Shown: piece after piece, positions 22,227-29,718 of the stretch
How the letters are laid out: each line of letters starts with the position of its first letter
Numbering within the stretch: the first letter of the stretch is position 1
From: a virus
Length of the DNA: 29,718 nucleotides
Virus record (IMG/VR): IMGVR_UViG_3300009093_000105
Span: 1-29,718 of that record
Strand: one strand, 5' to 3'
Notes under the pieces: generated by a model
Seen by the model: only the letters and a program-made list of their open reading frames with translations
Told to the model about the DNA's origin: nothing
Databases searched by the model: none
Made by a program: the position numbers and the translations under genes

Positions 22227-22724
22227 ATGCCGCTGAATTATAAACAGCGGGCGTTTATCACAGAATTTCTAATTGATAAAAGCCCTAAGGAAGCTGCGAT
22301 ACGCGCAGGTTATTCTAAGAAATCAGCTTCGAATATCGGGAAGAATTTACTTGAACACCCTGAAATAAACGCTGCAATTGAAGTTGCGTTCAAAGAAGCG
22401 GCGAAGAATGCAGGTGTAACAGCCGAATACGTGATTAAAACAATAGTTGAAACTATAGAGCGTTGTAGGCAGGTAAGACCAGTTAGAGATAGAAAAGGCG
22501 AATTAGTTTATGTAGAAACGTCTGACGGGAAAATAGCACCTGCGTATACATTCGATGCACCAAGTATTTTGAAAGGAACAGAATTACTTGGTAAATCACT
22601 TGCGATGTTCACGGAAAAAACAATCAGCCACATGACAGTTAGACCAGACTATAAGGCTGTAGAGGATATGACAGACAAGGAAATCGAAGAAAGATTTAAT
22701 CAAATCGGTTCATCAATAAAATGA
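22227..22724 (+). CDS. terS: Terminase small subunit
   Basis: 165 residues. NYKQRAFITEFLIDKSPKEA, then AIRAGYSKKSASNIGKNLLE and HPEINAAIEVAFKEAAK match the terminase_2 small-subunit pattern (a DNA-binding N-terminal helix-turn-helix with the AGYS motif, then an oligomerisation region). It binds the packaging-initiation site in phage DNA and regulates the large subunit. The stop overlaps the terL start (ATGA), the standard arrangement. Confidence 0.9.
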   Translation: MPLNYKQRAFITEFLIDKSPKEAAIRAGYSKKSASNIGKNLLEHPEINAAIEVAFKEAAKNAGVTAEYVIKTIVETIERCRQVRPVRDRKGELVYVETSDGKIAPAYTFDAPSILKGTELLGKSLAMFTEKTISHMTVRPDYKAVEDMTDKEIEERFNQIGSSIK

Positions 22725-24328
22725 AATGGGATCCAGATTACCGTTCGATTAAAATAAAGCGGTTTCAGTTAGATGAATATCTCAGCAAAGACCCTATCGC
22801 CGCTGCCGTGGCGATGAATTATTATCGCACACACCCCATAGAATGGATTGAGGATTGGTGCGTGACGTTCGACCCGCGGTTGGTCGAAAATCGGTTGATG
22901 CCGTTTATCCTGTTCCAGCGGCAGAAAGAATTCGTGCAATTCCTGCTAGAGTGCCTCGAAGATCGCGAAAGCGGCCTGATTGAAAAAGCGCGCGACATCG
23001 GCGCATCGTGGATATGCTGCGCCTTCAGTGTGTGGCTCTGGTTATTTCACCCCGGCGTTGCCATCGGCTGGGGTTCGCGCAAGGAAGAATACGTTGACGA
23101 TAAGGGCAACCCGAAAGCTATTTTTCCAAAAATGCGGCAGATCATTGGGCGCCTCCCCGCCTGGATGCAGCCCAAAGATTTTAATATGAATATTCATGCC
23201 ACCTACATGAAAATCGCTAATCCTGAAAATGGCAGCTTCATTATGGGTGAGGCTGGTGACAACATTGGACGCGGCGGACGGACGACAATATTTTTCAAAG
23301 ATGAAAGCGCGCACTATGAACGGCCTGAGCAGATTGAAGCCGCGCTTGGTGATAACACAGACGTGCAAATTGATATCAGCAGCGTGAACGGCGTAGGTAA
23401 CGTTTTTCACAAACGCCGAATGGCTGGGCAGATATGGTATCCATTCGGTGATCGTATTGCAAAAGGCAGGACACGCGTTTTTATTTTCGAATGGCGCGAT
23501 CATCCAAATAAAACGCAGGCATGGTATGACAACCGCAGACAGAAAGCAGAGGCCGAAGGTCTGCTGCATATCTTCGCGCAGGAAGTCGATCGGAATTATA
23601 GCGCGGCGACGTTCGGGATCATCATTCCGCAAGAGTGGGTTGAGGCTTCAGTTGATGCGCACATACGGCTTGGCATACCCGATGAAGGAGAAAAAACAGC
23701 AGGCCAAGATATCGCTGATGGCGGCGGTGATAAAAACGCGCTTGCCATGCGTTACGGTATTACATTGCGGTATTGCGATCATTGGAGTGGTGAAGCTGGT
23801 GACGCGGCGCGCATCGCTATCCCGCTTGCGAATAAATTTGGTTGTAACGAATTGTATTATGATAGCGTGGCTGTTGGGGTTGGTTTTCGCGTTGAAACAA
23901 ATACGATGATAAAAGAACCGCAGTGGAATAAACGCCTGCGTGTGAAACCATGGAATGGTGCAGGAGAAGTTTTACAGCCAGACCAGCCGACCATTCGCGG
24001 CGATCGCATGTCACCTCTCAATAAGGATCAATGGGAAAATCTTAAAGCGCAGTCATGGTTTAGATTACGTTCACGTTTTTGGAAAACCTATTGCGCTGTC
24101 AATCGCGGCAGCGCGTTTAAACCTGATGATTTAATATCACTCGATTCGCGTATTCCACGGTTGCATGAATTAAAAGCTGAATTATCACAGGCCATCAAAA
24201 AGACTTCAAAGCGTGGAAAAACAATGGTGGACAAGAACCCTGCGGGCACAGCCAGCCCTAACCTTGCCGATTCAGTCGTTATCTGCTACAATCCAACGCG
24301 AAAGGTATCGGGGTTTGATATAGTTTAA
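22721..24328 (+). CDS. terL: Terminase large subunit
   Basis: 535 residues. N-terminal ATPase: FQRQKEFVQFL adenine-binding region, a Walker A variant KARDIGAS (89-96), Walker B TTIFFKDESAHY (188-199) with catalytic Glu. C-terminal RNase-H-like nuclease: GQDIADGGGDKNAL (328-341, D330 and D333), YDSVAVG, and SPNLADSVVI near the end. It powers DNA translocation into the procapsid and cuts concatemers. Normal length; no sign of an intein or frameshift. Confidence 0.95.
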   Translation: MKWDPDYRSIKIKRFQLDEYLSKDPIAAAVAMNYYRTHPIEWIEDWCVTFDPRLVENRLMPFILFQRQKEFVQFLLECLEDRESGLIEKARDIGASWICCAFSVWLWLFHPGVAIGWGSRKEEYVDDKGNPKAIFPKMRQIIGRLPAWMQPKDFNMNIHATYMKIANPENGSFIMGEAGDNIGRGGRTTIFFKDESAHYERPEQIEAALGDNTDVQIDISSVNGVGNVFHKRRMAGQIWYPFGDRIAKGRTRVFIFEWRDHPNKTQAWYDNRRQKAEAEGLLHIFAQEVDRNYSAATFGIIIPQEWVEASVDAHIRLGIPDEGEKTAGQDIADGGGDKNALAMRYGITLRYCDHWSGEAGDAARIAIPLANKFGCNELYYDSVAVGVGFRVETNTMIKEPQWNKRLRVKPWNGAGEVLQPDQPTIRGDRMSPLNKDQWENLKAQSWFRLRSRFWKTYCAVNRGSAFKPDDLISLDSRIPRLHELKAELSQAIKKTSKRGKTMVDKNPAGTASPNLADSVVICYNPTRKVSGFDIV

Positions 24329-24330
24329 AT

Positions 24331-25710
24331 ATGGCAAAAAAGAAAAACGCTCCCATTCTAAAAAGCATAGTGAATTCACTACAGGACTTTTCACAAAGTT
24401 TAATTCCGATGTTTGGTACGCCTGGGGGCAATATTAATGAATTATCTAGCACTGATACGCTTTATTTTAATTTGCGCTGGTATCTTATTTCAAACTTCCG
24501 GCAGTTGCTTGCGGAATTGTATGTTGAACATGGGATTGTACAGACACTTGTTGACCAGCCGATTGAAGATGCATTTCGCGCTGGATTTGAAATTAAAACA
24601 GCACAGCTTAACGATGATGAAATATCTCAGCTTCAGATTTATTTAGAGCGCCATGGTGTGATTAGTGCCGTTAAAATGGCGCTGAAATGGGCGCGCCTAT
24701 TTGGTGGTGGCGCCGTTTTACTGATTAATAATGAAGACCCACGATTACCCTTTGATATTGATAGTGTTGATATCGATACGCCGCTTGAATTTCGTGCGGT
24801 GGATATGTGGGAACTGTACGCCGACCAGATGAATATTCAGGGCGACATCACCGTGGGCGGTGCACTTGGTGCGGATAATGCGAAATTTTATAATTATTAC
24901 GGTAAGATGGTTGACCACACGCGCGTTTATAAAGTGGTTGGTAAAGAAGCGCCTAGTTTTATCCGGCCACGCCTGCGCGGTTGGGGTATGTCTGAAATTG
25001 AAAAGGTTGTTCGATCGCTAAATCAGTACATGCGAAATCAGGACGTGGTGTTCGCGTTATTGAATGAGGCGAAAGTTGATGTCTATCGCCTGCAAGATTT
25101 CAATGAAGCGTTAATGACGGATGATGGTTCTGCTAGTACGCAGAAGCGTTTGCATTTTGTAAATTTGATTAAGAGTTATCTAAACGGTATCGTCATGGAT
25201 AAAAACGACGAATACGAACAGAAACAGATTACGTTCGCTGGTCTTGCGGAAGTATTGGTTCAGATACGCCAAGGCATAGCCGCTGATTTGAAAATGCCAA
25301 TGACGAAACTGTTTGGTATTAGCAGCGCAGGATTTAACAGCGGTGAAGATGATATCGAAAACTATAATGCCATGCTGGAAGGCGAACGCGCGAAAAGTAA
25401 GTTCATCGTGCTTGATATGATCGAGATATCCTGTCGTAAACTGTTTGGCCTAGCGCCCGATGATTTGAATATTGAATTTAATCCGCTGCGCGTTTTGGGT
25501 GCAGAAGAAGAAGAAAAAGTTAAAGATTATCAGTTTAACCGCGTTATGAGTTCGTACAACAGCGGTCTAATTCAATCAGAAGAAACCAAGCGCGCGATTA
25601 ATTATGATAGCCTCTTGGGAATTGAAATTGATGAAAAGAAACCAGCGGTAGCCCCCATGGGTTCTGAGAATTTAGTTGGCACAACTGGAAACGTGGATAA
25701 ACCAGAATGA
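24331..25710 (+). CDS. Portal protein, DUF1073/Phage_portal_3 type
   Basis: 459 residues. NLRWYLISNFRQLLAELYVE, VQTLVDQPIEDAFRAGFEI, ALKWARLFGGGAVLLIN, SEIEKVVRSLNQYMRNQDVV and KMPMTKLFGISSAGFNSGED are core segments of this portal family. Twelve copies would form the DNA gateway at the capsid vertex. This family is sometimes fused to, or named after, the anti-CBASS Acb1 phosphoesterase; I looked for its paired H-x-T/S motifs and found none, so this is portal only. Two bases after the terL stop; it ends in ATGA with the next gene. Confidence 0.9.
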   Translation: MAKKKNAPILKSIVNSLQDFSQSLIPMFGTPGGNINELSSTDTLYFNLRWYLISNFRQLLAELYVEHGIVQTLVDQPIEDAFRAGFEIKTAQLNDDEISQLQIYLERHGVISAVKMALKWARLFGGGAVLLINNEDPRLPFDIDSVDIDTPLEFRAVDMWELYADQMNIQGDITVGGALGADNAKFYNYYGKMVDHTRVYKVVGKEAPSFIRPRLRGWGMSEIEKVVRSLNQYMRNQDVVFALLNEAKVDVYRLQDFNEALMTDDGSASTQKRLHFVNLIKSYLNGIVMDKNDEYEQKQITFAGLAEVLVQIRQGIAADLKMPMTKLFGISSAGFNSGEDDIENYNAMLEGERAKSKFIVLDMIEISCRKLFGLAPDDLNIEFNPLRVLGAEEEEKVKDYQFNRVMSSYNSGLIQSEETKRAINYDSLLGIEIDEKKPAVAPMGSENLVGTTGNVDKPE

Positions 25711-26084
25711 TCGTACCCGGCACACTCAGACAGCCTTTGATTATTTTCATCGGCGCAACTTTCAATCCTTCGATTACGTGGAGCAATGGGATTTTGGGAA
25801 ACCCTGTTGATTTGACAGGTTATGATGCAGTGATGGAAATTCGGAATACGCTTGCTGACCCAGAGCCGTTATTAACGCTTAGTCGGTGGAACGGTGGGAT
25901 ATTAATCCCCTACCCGCTTACGGGCGTGATGAACCTTTTTCTAACGGCTGCACAGACCGCATGCCTATCACCAACCGTTGAGGCACCGGCTGTTTTTGAT
26001 CTTCAAGTGACGGCGCCTTCGAATGTTCAAACTGATTATTTACTACAAGGACAGATTCAGATACAACAGATGGTAACCCGATAA
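25707..26084 (+). CDS. Beta-sandwich phage structural protein
   Basis: 125 residues. Pattern FNPSITWSNGILGNPVDLTG, then YDAVMEIRNTLADPEPLLTL, FDLQVTAPSN and QTDYLLQGQIQIQQMVTR follows a common small phage protein resembling the N-terminal domain of BppU-type baseplate adaptors (W..g.PvDLTGy.a.mqIR). It may link fibres to the virion. ATGA overlap with the portal stop. Function from analogy only. Confidence 0.65.
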   Translation: MIVPGTLRQPLIIFIGATFNPSITWSNGILGNPVDLTGYDAVMEIRNTLADPEPLLTLSRWNGGILIPYPLTGVMNLFLTAAQTACLSPTVEAPAVFDLQVTAPSNVQTDYLLQGQIQIQQMVTR

Positions 26085-26425
26085 TGTTGTGCGGCGTTGA
26101 AAATGTGCTGGAAGCAGTCGTCATCTTCGACCCGAACAACCAAGCCATTAATATTATTACGATACCAGAGGATAGCATGTCAAATTATTCTTATCAGCCC
26201 GGAATAATTACAATTGCGGATAATGAAGGCGGTTTATTGCCTATCTATTTGGGTTATGCGATTTCAATTTTGGGTGGAGATTTAGCTATTATGGAAACTC
26301 AGCCATTGTGGCAGATTTCTAAATTAACTTATGATATCAATGGCGCGTTTCAGTCTCAGGCATGGGCGAATGGCGGAGCGAATAGGCTAATTTGGAATGA
26401 TCGAACTTCTTACGATTACAGCTAG
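26084..26425 (+). CDS. Hypothetical structural-region protein
   Basis: 113 residues, coupled to the previous gene by TAATG. LEAVVIFDPNNQAINIITIP begins the protein, an extended beta region follows, and NGGANRLIWNDRTSYDYS ends it. No family is recognised. Its place between the adaptor-like and fibre genes suggests a small virion component. Confidence 0.55.
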   Translation: MLCGVENVLEAVVIFDPNNQAINIITIPEDSMSNYSYQPGIITIADNEGGLLPIYLGYAISILGGDLAIMETQPLWQISKLTYDINGAFQSQAWANGGANRLIWNDRTSYDYS

Positions 26426-26437
26426 GGATAATATAAA

Positions 26438-27727
26438 ATGACATTTGTCAAAAAAGATAGGGTTCAGGAAACCAGCACTACCACGGGCACGGGCGCTTTA
26501 ACGCTTTTAGGAGCGGTACCGTCTTACCAGGCATTCAGCGCCGTCATGAGTATTGGGGATACTTGCTATTATGGAATTGCCAATCAGGGTGCGAATGAAT
26601 GGGAAACAGGCCTTGGGACTTATTCTGGCCTGAATACTTTAACGCGCACAACACCGATTGAGAGCAGCAACGGCGGTGCAGCAGTCAATTTTTCTGCGGG
26701 CACAAAAAATGTTTTTAACACGCCGATCGCTAGCCAAACGGCTGTATTATCTCAAGCTAATACCTGGGCATCAGGTCAGATTTTTGTCGCGCCTGTTTTA
26801 GGAACGCCCGCCTCGGCGACGTTAACCAATGCAACTGGCCTTCCTATCAGCACTGGCGTAAGCGGCCTGGGCGCGAATGTTTCTGCGTTTTTAGCAACAC
26901 CCACATCAGCCAATCTTGCTGCTGCGTTGACGGATGAAACAGGTACGGGGGCAAATGTTTTTGCCAATAGCCCTACCCTGGTGACGCCCGCACTCGGAAC
27001 GCCATCGTCTGGCGTAGCTACAAATTTGACAGGAACAGCGGCAGGATTAACGGCTGGCACTGTCAGCACAATTAATGGATTAATAACTGCCAGCACAAAT
27101 ATCACGATTACAGGTGCGGGCACTTCTGTCAGTCCATATGCCATATCTGCCAGCAGCAGCGCAGGTTCAGCATTCAACACGATTACAGGCGGAACTAATA
27201 CGACTGCTGCGATGGTGGTCGGTAGCGGTTCATCCCTCACACCTACAGGGACGGGTGCGATTGAGGCAACTTCTTTGGCATCGGCAACCACTGCCGTTGT
27301 GGTTTCTGCCGCGACCGCGCCGACAAGCGGCCAAGTTTTAACTGCCACCAGCGGCACAGCAGCGACATGGCAAACACCATCCGGTGGCGGTGGTGGTATA
27401 ACCTGGAATAACGTTACTGGAACCACGCAAGCAGCGGCGGTTAATAATGGTTATGTAGCGAATAATGCGGCCTTATGCACGATAACGCTTCCATCAACTG
27501 CCGCGATTGGGCAAATTGTTGCTGTGGTAGGGAACGGTGCGGGCGGTTGGAAAATTGCACAGAATTCAGGACAGACCATACATCAAAGTTTTAGCAAAAG
27601 TTCAACAACAGGTGCGGGCGGTTATTTTGCATCAACAAATCTTTATGACAGCGCGGAATTAATATGCGTTGCGACAAACACGGATTGGGTTGTTCGGAAT
27701 TCTTCAGGAAACTTGACGGTGGTATAG
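26438..27727 (+). CDS. Tail fibre protein with repeat modules
   Basis: 429 residues. The N-terminus FVKKDRVQETSTTTGTGALT ... NEWETGLGTYSGLNTLTRTT ... SSNGGAAVNFSAGTKNVF is the standard attachment domain of many phage fibres. Residues 118-210 hold modules [32 protein letters not shown] and [17 protein letters not shown] that recur in the next gene. The C-terminal part (ITLPSTAAIGQIVAVVGNGA ... AELICVATNTDWVVRNSSGN) is a typical fibre tip domain. AGGGA about ten bases before ATG 26438. Confidence 0.85.
   Translation: MTFVKKDRVQETSTTTGTGALTLLGAVPSYQAFSAVMSIGDTCYYGIANQGANEWETGLGTYSGLNTLTRTTPIESSNGGAAVNFSAGTKNVFNTPIASQTAVLSQANTWASGQIFVAPVLGTPASATLTNATGLPISTGVSGLGANVSAFLATPTSANLAAALTDETGTGANVFANSPTLVTPALGTPSSGVATNLTGTAAGLTAGTVSTINGLITASTNITITGAGTSVSPYAISASSSAGSAFNTITGGTNTTAAMVVGSGSSLTPTGTGAIEATSLASATTAVVVSAATAPTSGQVLTATSGTAATWQTPSGGGGGITWNNVTGTTQAAAVNNGYVANNAALCTITLPSTAAIGQIVAVVGNGAGGWKIAQNSGQTIHQSFSKSSTTGAGGYFASTNLYDSAELICVATNTDWVVRNSSGNLTVV
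26789..27067 (+). repeat. Fibre repeat modules, order A-B-C
   Basis: Encodes three modules in the order [12 protein letters not shown] (A), [20 protein letters not shown] (B), [17 protein letters not shown] (C). The same modules appear at 27947-28279 in reverse order, with many synonymous differences. Confidence 0.7.
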
Positions 27728-27739
27728 AGGGGATAAATT

Positions 27740-28642
27740 ATGACAACGACAAACGCAGCGGGATTAGTGGTTACCAATAACGCAGATGGTTTTTTAATTG
27801 GCGGTGGGACAATTGAACGTGATTTGACCGTTACTGGTGGAAATGTAACCCTGACAGGTGGCGGCAGCAACACTTTCACTTTCCCGGCTGCATCGGATAC
27901 ACTGGTGGGGCGTACTAGTACGGACACGCTGACCAATAAAACTTTTGTCGCGCCTGCATTGGGAACACCAGTTTCAGGAGTTGCAACAAATCTTACTGGG
28001 ACTGCTGCGGGTTTAACGGCAGGAAATGTAACAACGAATGCCAATTTAACAGGCGTAGTGACATCATCCGGCAATGCCACATCTTTAGGTTCATTCACTT
28101 CGGCTCAATTGGCGACTGCGTTAACCGATGAAACTGGAACTGGCGCGAATGTTTTCGCTACCAGCCCGACGTTAGTCACCCCTGCCCTGGGCACACCTTC
28201 AGCCGCTGTTCTAACCAATGCAACTGGCTTACCGTTGACAACGGGAGTCACGGGTGCCCTTCCGGTTGCCAATGGCGGAACAGCATCGACGACTGCCTTG
28301 GCGGCTCGTGCAGCATTGGGATTGGACCAAGTTGGCGGCTCGTATCTCGGTGATGCGGTAACAGCGGCCCAGACGATAACACTGATTCAATATGCACCGT
28401 TCGCTTTCACTATCAACAGTCTTAAAAACCTCGCCACAGTTGCCGGAACGGTCACAGGGACGCTGAATATTAATGGCACGCCAGTGACTGGTTGCTCAAG
28501 CCTTTCTCTCACCAGCACGCCACAGAATGCCACGGCAACTGCTGCAAATTCCGTTGCTATAGGTAATACCGTTACGTTTGTAACATCTAGTGCATCTTCC
28601 CTTACCGGGTTAGTTCCGTTTAGCCTTGTCGGAACTCGGTAG
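27740..28642 (+). CDS. Second tail fibre-type protein with the same modules in reverse order
   Basis: 300 residues with GAGGGG before ATG 27740. No standard fibre attachment domain at the N-terminus. Residues 70-180 hold [49 protein letters not shown] and [20 protein letters not shown], the last being a common fibre repeat ending. The C-terminal 100 residues form a beta-rich domain ([20 protein letters not shown] ...) unlike the neighbour's tip. It may be a partner fibre subunit or a distal segment. The next gene follows directly with no ribosome site. Confidence 0.75.
   Translation: MTTTNAAGLVVTNNADGFLIGGGTIERDLTVTGGNVTLTGGGSNTFTFPAASDTLVGRTSTDTLTNKTFVAPALGTPVSGVATNLTGTAAGLTAGNVTTNANLTGVVTSSGNATSLGSFTSAQLATALTDETGTGANVFATSPTLVTPALGTPSAAVLTNATGLPLTTGVTGALPVANGGTASTTALAARAALGLDQVGGSYLGDAVTAAQTITLIQYAPFAFTINSLKNLATVAGTVTGTLNINGTPVTGCSSLSLTSTPQNATATAANSVAIGNTVTFVTSSASSLTGLVPFSLVGTR
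27947..28279 (+). repeat. Fibre repeat modules, order C-B-A
   Basis: Same three modules as at 26789-27067 but in the order C, B, A. Protein identity is high while third codon positions have diverged, so the copies are old or under protein-level selection. Confidence 0.7.
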
Positions 28643-29332
28643 ATGGCCTGGTCTTTAATCGCACACACAGGCGGCGCCATGAACGGCGCGAATGGTGGAA
28701 CCCTGGGCACTGCTCCTGCGGCAGGGTCTACTATCAATACGACTGGGGCAAATCTTATCGTCGCTATGACTAGCTGGTATCATGCCTCCCCTGAAGGCAC
28801 TCTAACAGATTCTAAAAGCAATACTTGGACACAGCTAACTAATTCCTCGGGCGGAAGCAATTCCAATGCTCGTATTTATTACTGCTATAATCCAACGGTA
28901 GGATCAGGTCACAGCTTTAGTTATAATGGCGCAAACACCTATCCCGCGCTGTGTATCCAGGCATGGAGCGGTGCAGTCGCTTCACCATTCGATCAGCAAA
29001 ATGGGGCACTTGCAACCGCATCAACTATTCAAGCTGGAAGCATTACACCGACTGCGAATAATGAATTAATTGTGGCTGGAATAGCAGCAGGCACAGGATT
29101 CACAGCACCAACAATTAATTCGGGATTAACGGTTTCTGATACAGGGCTTGGCGGCGGGTCTGCTTTTGGTAATTCGATGGCATATTTGGTTCAATCTACT
29201 GCTGCTGCCATCAATCCAACTTGGACTGTTGGAAGTTCAACCGATTTAAATGCCGTCATCGCAAGTTTTAAGGGAAGCGCAGCAGCACCGCCAGCCAGTG
29301 CAGGCCAATGGTTTTCCTTAAGCGGGTTATAA
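28643..29332 (+). CDS. Beta-sandwich virion surface protein
   Basis: 229 residues starting one base after the previous stop, with no ribosome site, so it depends on coupling. Segments TGANLIVAMTSWYHASPEGT ... SDSKSNTW-like loop ... ARIYYCYNPTVGSGHSFSYN ... NELIVAGIA ... TSTDLNAVIASFKG follow a fold common to phage surface proteins with Ig/jelly-roll-like sandwiches. It probably decorates the virion or forms a fibre tip; unproven. Confidence 0.65.
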   Translation: MAWSLIAHTGGAMNGANGGTLGTAPAAGSTINTTGANLIVAMTSWYHASPEGTLTDSKSNTWTQLTNSSGGSNSNARIYYCYNPTVGSGHSFSYNGANTYPALCIQAWSGAVASPFDQQNGALATASTIQAGSITPTANNELIVAGIAAGTGFTAPTINSGLTVSDTGLGGGSAFGNSMAYLVQSTAAAINPTWTVGSSTDLNAVIASFKGSAAAPPASAGQWFSLSGL

Positions 29333-29333
29333 A

Positions 29334-29718
29334 ATGACGACGACGATATTTCCTTTAGAGACTACGGGCATCGTTTTCCCAGGAAGCGTTATTTACTTGA
29401 CTACTCCATGGTCAAACCGCGCGGTATATGCGAATGGCTTTGGAATTTATTTAACCGTTGCAGTTTTTGGCCAGTCTCTTGCAATCCCATCCTATTACAC
29501 GGCCGGCGCCAGCGATTTAACCGTTACCTATTCGAATTTAGATGGTTCTAGTCCCACGACAACGACGCTGACAACTGTTGCAGGTTCATGGCAGCATAAT
29601 GTTAATTTATCGGTTTTCACCGGACGCGGAGGCGGCTCTGATGTTTGGACATTGGTTCGAATTCATTTTACAGGTGGGGGGAATGATGTTTTTGACGCGG
29701 ATCAATTCCTCGCTGTCA
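29334..29718 (+). CDS. Partial virion protein, N-terminal part
   Basis: Open from ATG 29334, two bases after the previous stop and with GGGTT upstream, to the right edge (128 codons). It begins MTTTIFPLETTGIVFPGSVI; the visible part is beta-rich and resembles a fibre-tip or surface domain (YLTTPWSNRAVYANGFGIYL, DVWTLVRIHFTGGGNDVF). The end lies outside the window. No family is recognised. Confidence 0.6.
   Translation, partial: MTTTIFPLETTGIVFPGSVIYLTTPWSNRAVYANGFGIYLTVAVFGQSLAIPSYYTAGASDLTVTYSNLDGSSPTTTTLTTVAGSWQHNVNLSVFTGRGGGSDVWTLVRIHFTGGGNDVFDADQFLAV

Noticed and set aside
23042-23632. Open frame of 196 residues on the - strand inside terL
   Set aside because: It is antisense to a well-conserved terminase gene, has no ribosome site and no recognisable protein pattern.
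24331-25710. Anti-CBASS Acb1 activity in the portal protein
   Set aside because: The portal family is sometimes linked to Acb1, but I see no pair of H-x-T/S motifs and no extra C-terminal domain.
26776-27426. Long open frame of 216 residues on the - strand
   Set aside because: It lies antisense to the fibre gene. Its Val/Pro/Ala-rich sequence reflects the repeated fibre codons read backwards. The similar - strand frames at 27643-28098 and 28387-28737 were left out for the same reason.

Overview
The window is part of a tailed double-stranded DNA phage genome (class Caudoviricetes), or a prophage or metagenomic copy of one. The tail is probably contractile, because there is a baseplate J-type wedge gene next to another baseplate-region gene. 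The best host clue is a pair of genes resembling GcrA, the sigma70-associated cell-cycle regulator of Alphaproteobacteria, so the host is probably an alphaproteobacterium of low to moderate GC. There is no integrase, tRNA, rRNA, CRISPR array or insertion sequence that I can see. The window opens and closes inside genes.

Layout. (1) 1-4938, + strand: end of the tail module (baseplate fragment, baseplate J, DUF2612-type protein, beta-helix tailspike or fibre, a second receptor-type structural protein, a five-helix membrane protein). (2) 4837-9845, - strand: about 16 mostly very small accessory genes, nearly all joined by ATGA, GTGA or TAATG overlaps. They include two GcrA-like genes, a DUF551-type gene, a Lar-type zinc-ribbon gene interrupted by TGA, and two single-helix peptides of 36 and 37 residues. 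(3) 9972-14655, - strand: a recombination module (RecE-type exonuclease, RecT annealing protein, coiled-coil protein, Nmad5-like protein and small partners). (4) 14788-21359, - strand: replication and DNA metabolism (RHH DNA-binding protein, TOPRIM/DUF927 primase-helicase, SF1 helicase, sigma70 region-4-like protein, SF2 helicase, zinc ribbon, VRR-NUC nuclease). (5) 21360-21758: a roughly 400-bp AT-rich divergent control region, the only long stretch without a gene. (6) 21759-29718, + strand: packaging (TerS, TerL, portal), then directly fibre and beta-sandwich structural genes, with no capsid genes in between.

How the parts work together. The control region probably separates leftward early transcription (replication, recombination, host takeover) from rightward late transcription (packaging and virion). 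The RHH protein is the first leftward gene and a likely autoregulator. Two internal leftward promoters, at about 9.9 and 14.7 kb, share an 18-bp A-rich element placed exactly 3 bp before the -35 box; they would boost the accessory and recombination modules separately.

Most notable points: (a) two GcrA-like proteins, one with and one without the C-terminal Cys/His block, plus a sigma region-4-like protein, which together look like a toolkit for redirecting host RNA polymerase; (b) a Lar-type gene whose first zinc-binding Cys codon is TGA followed by C, with a 6-bp hairpin just downstream; (c) the duplicated promoter element; (d) unusual repeat architecture in the tail proteins.
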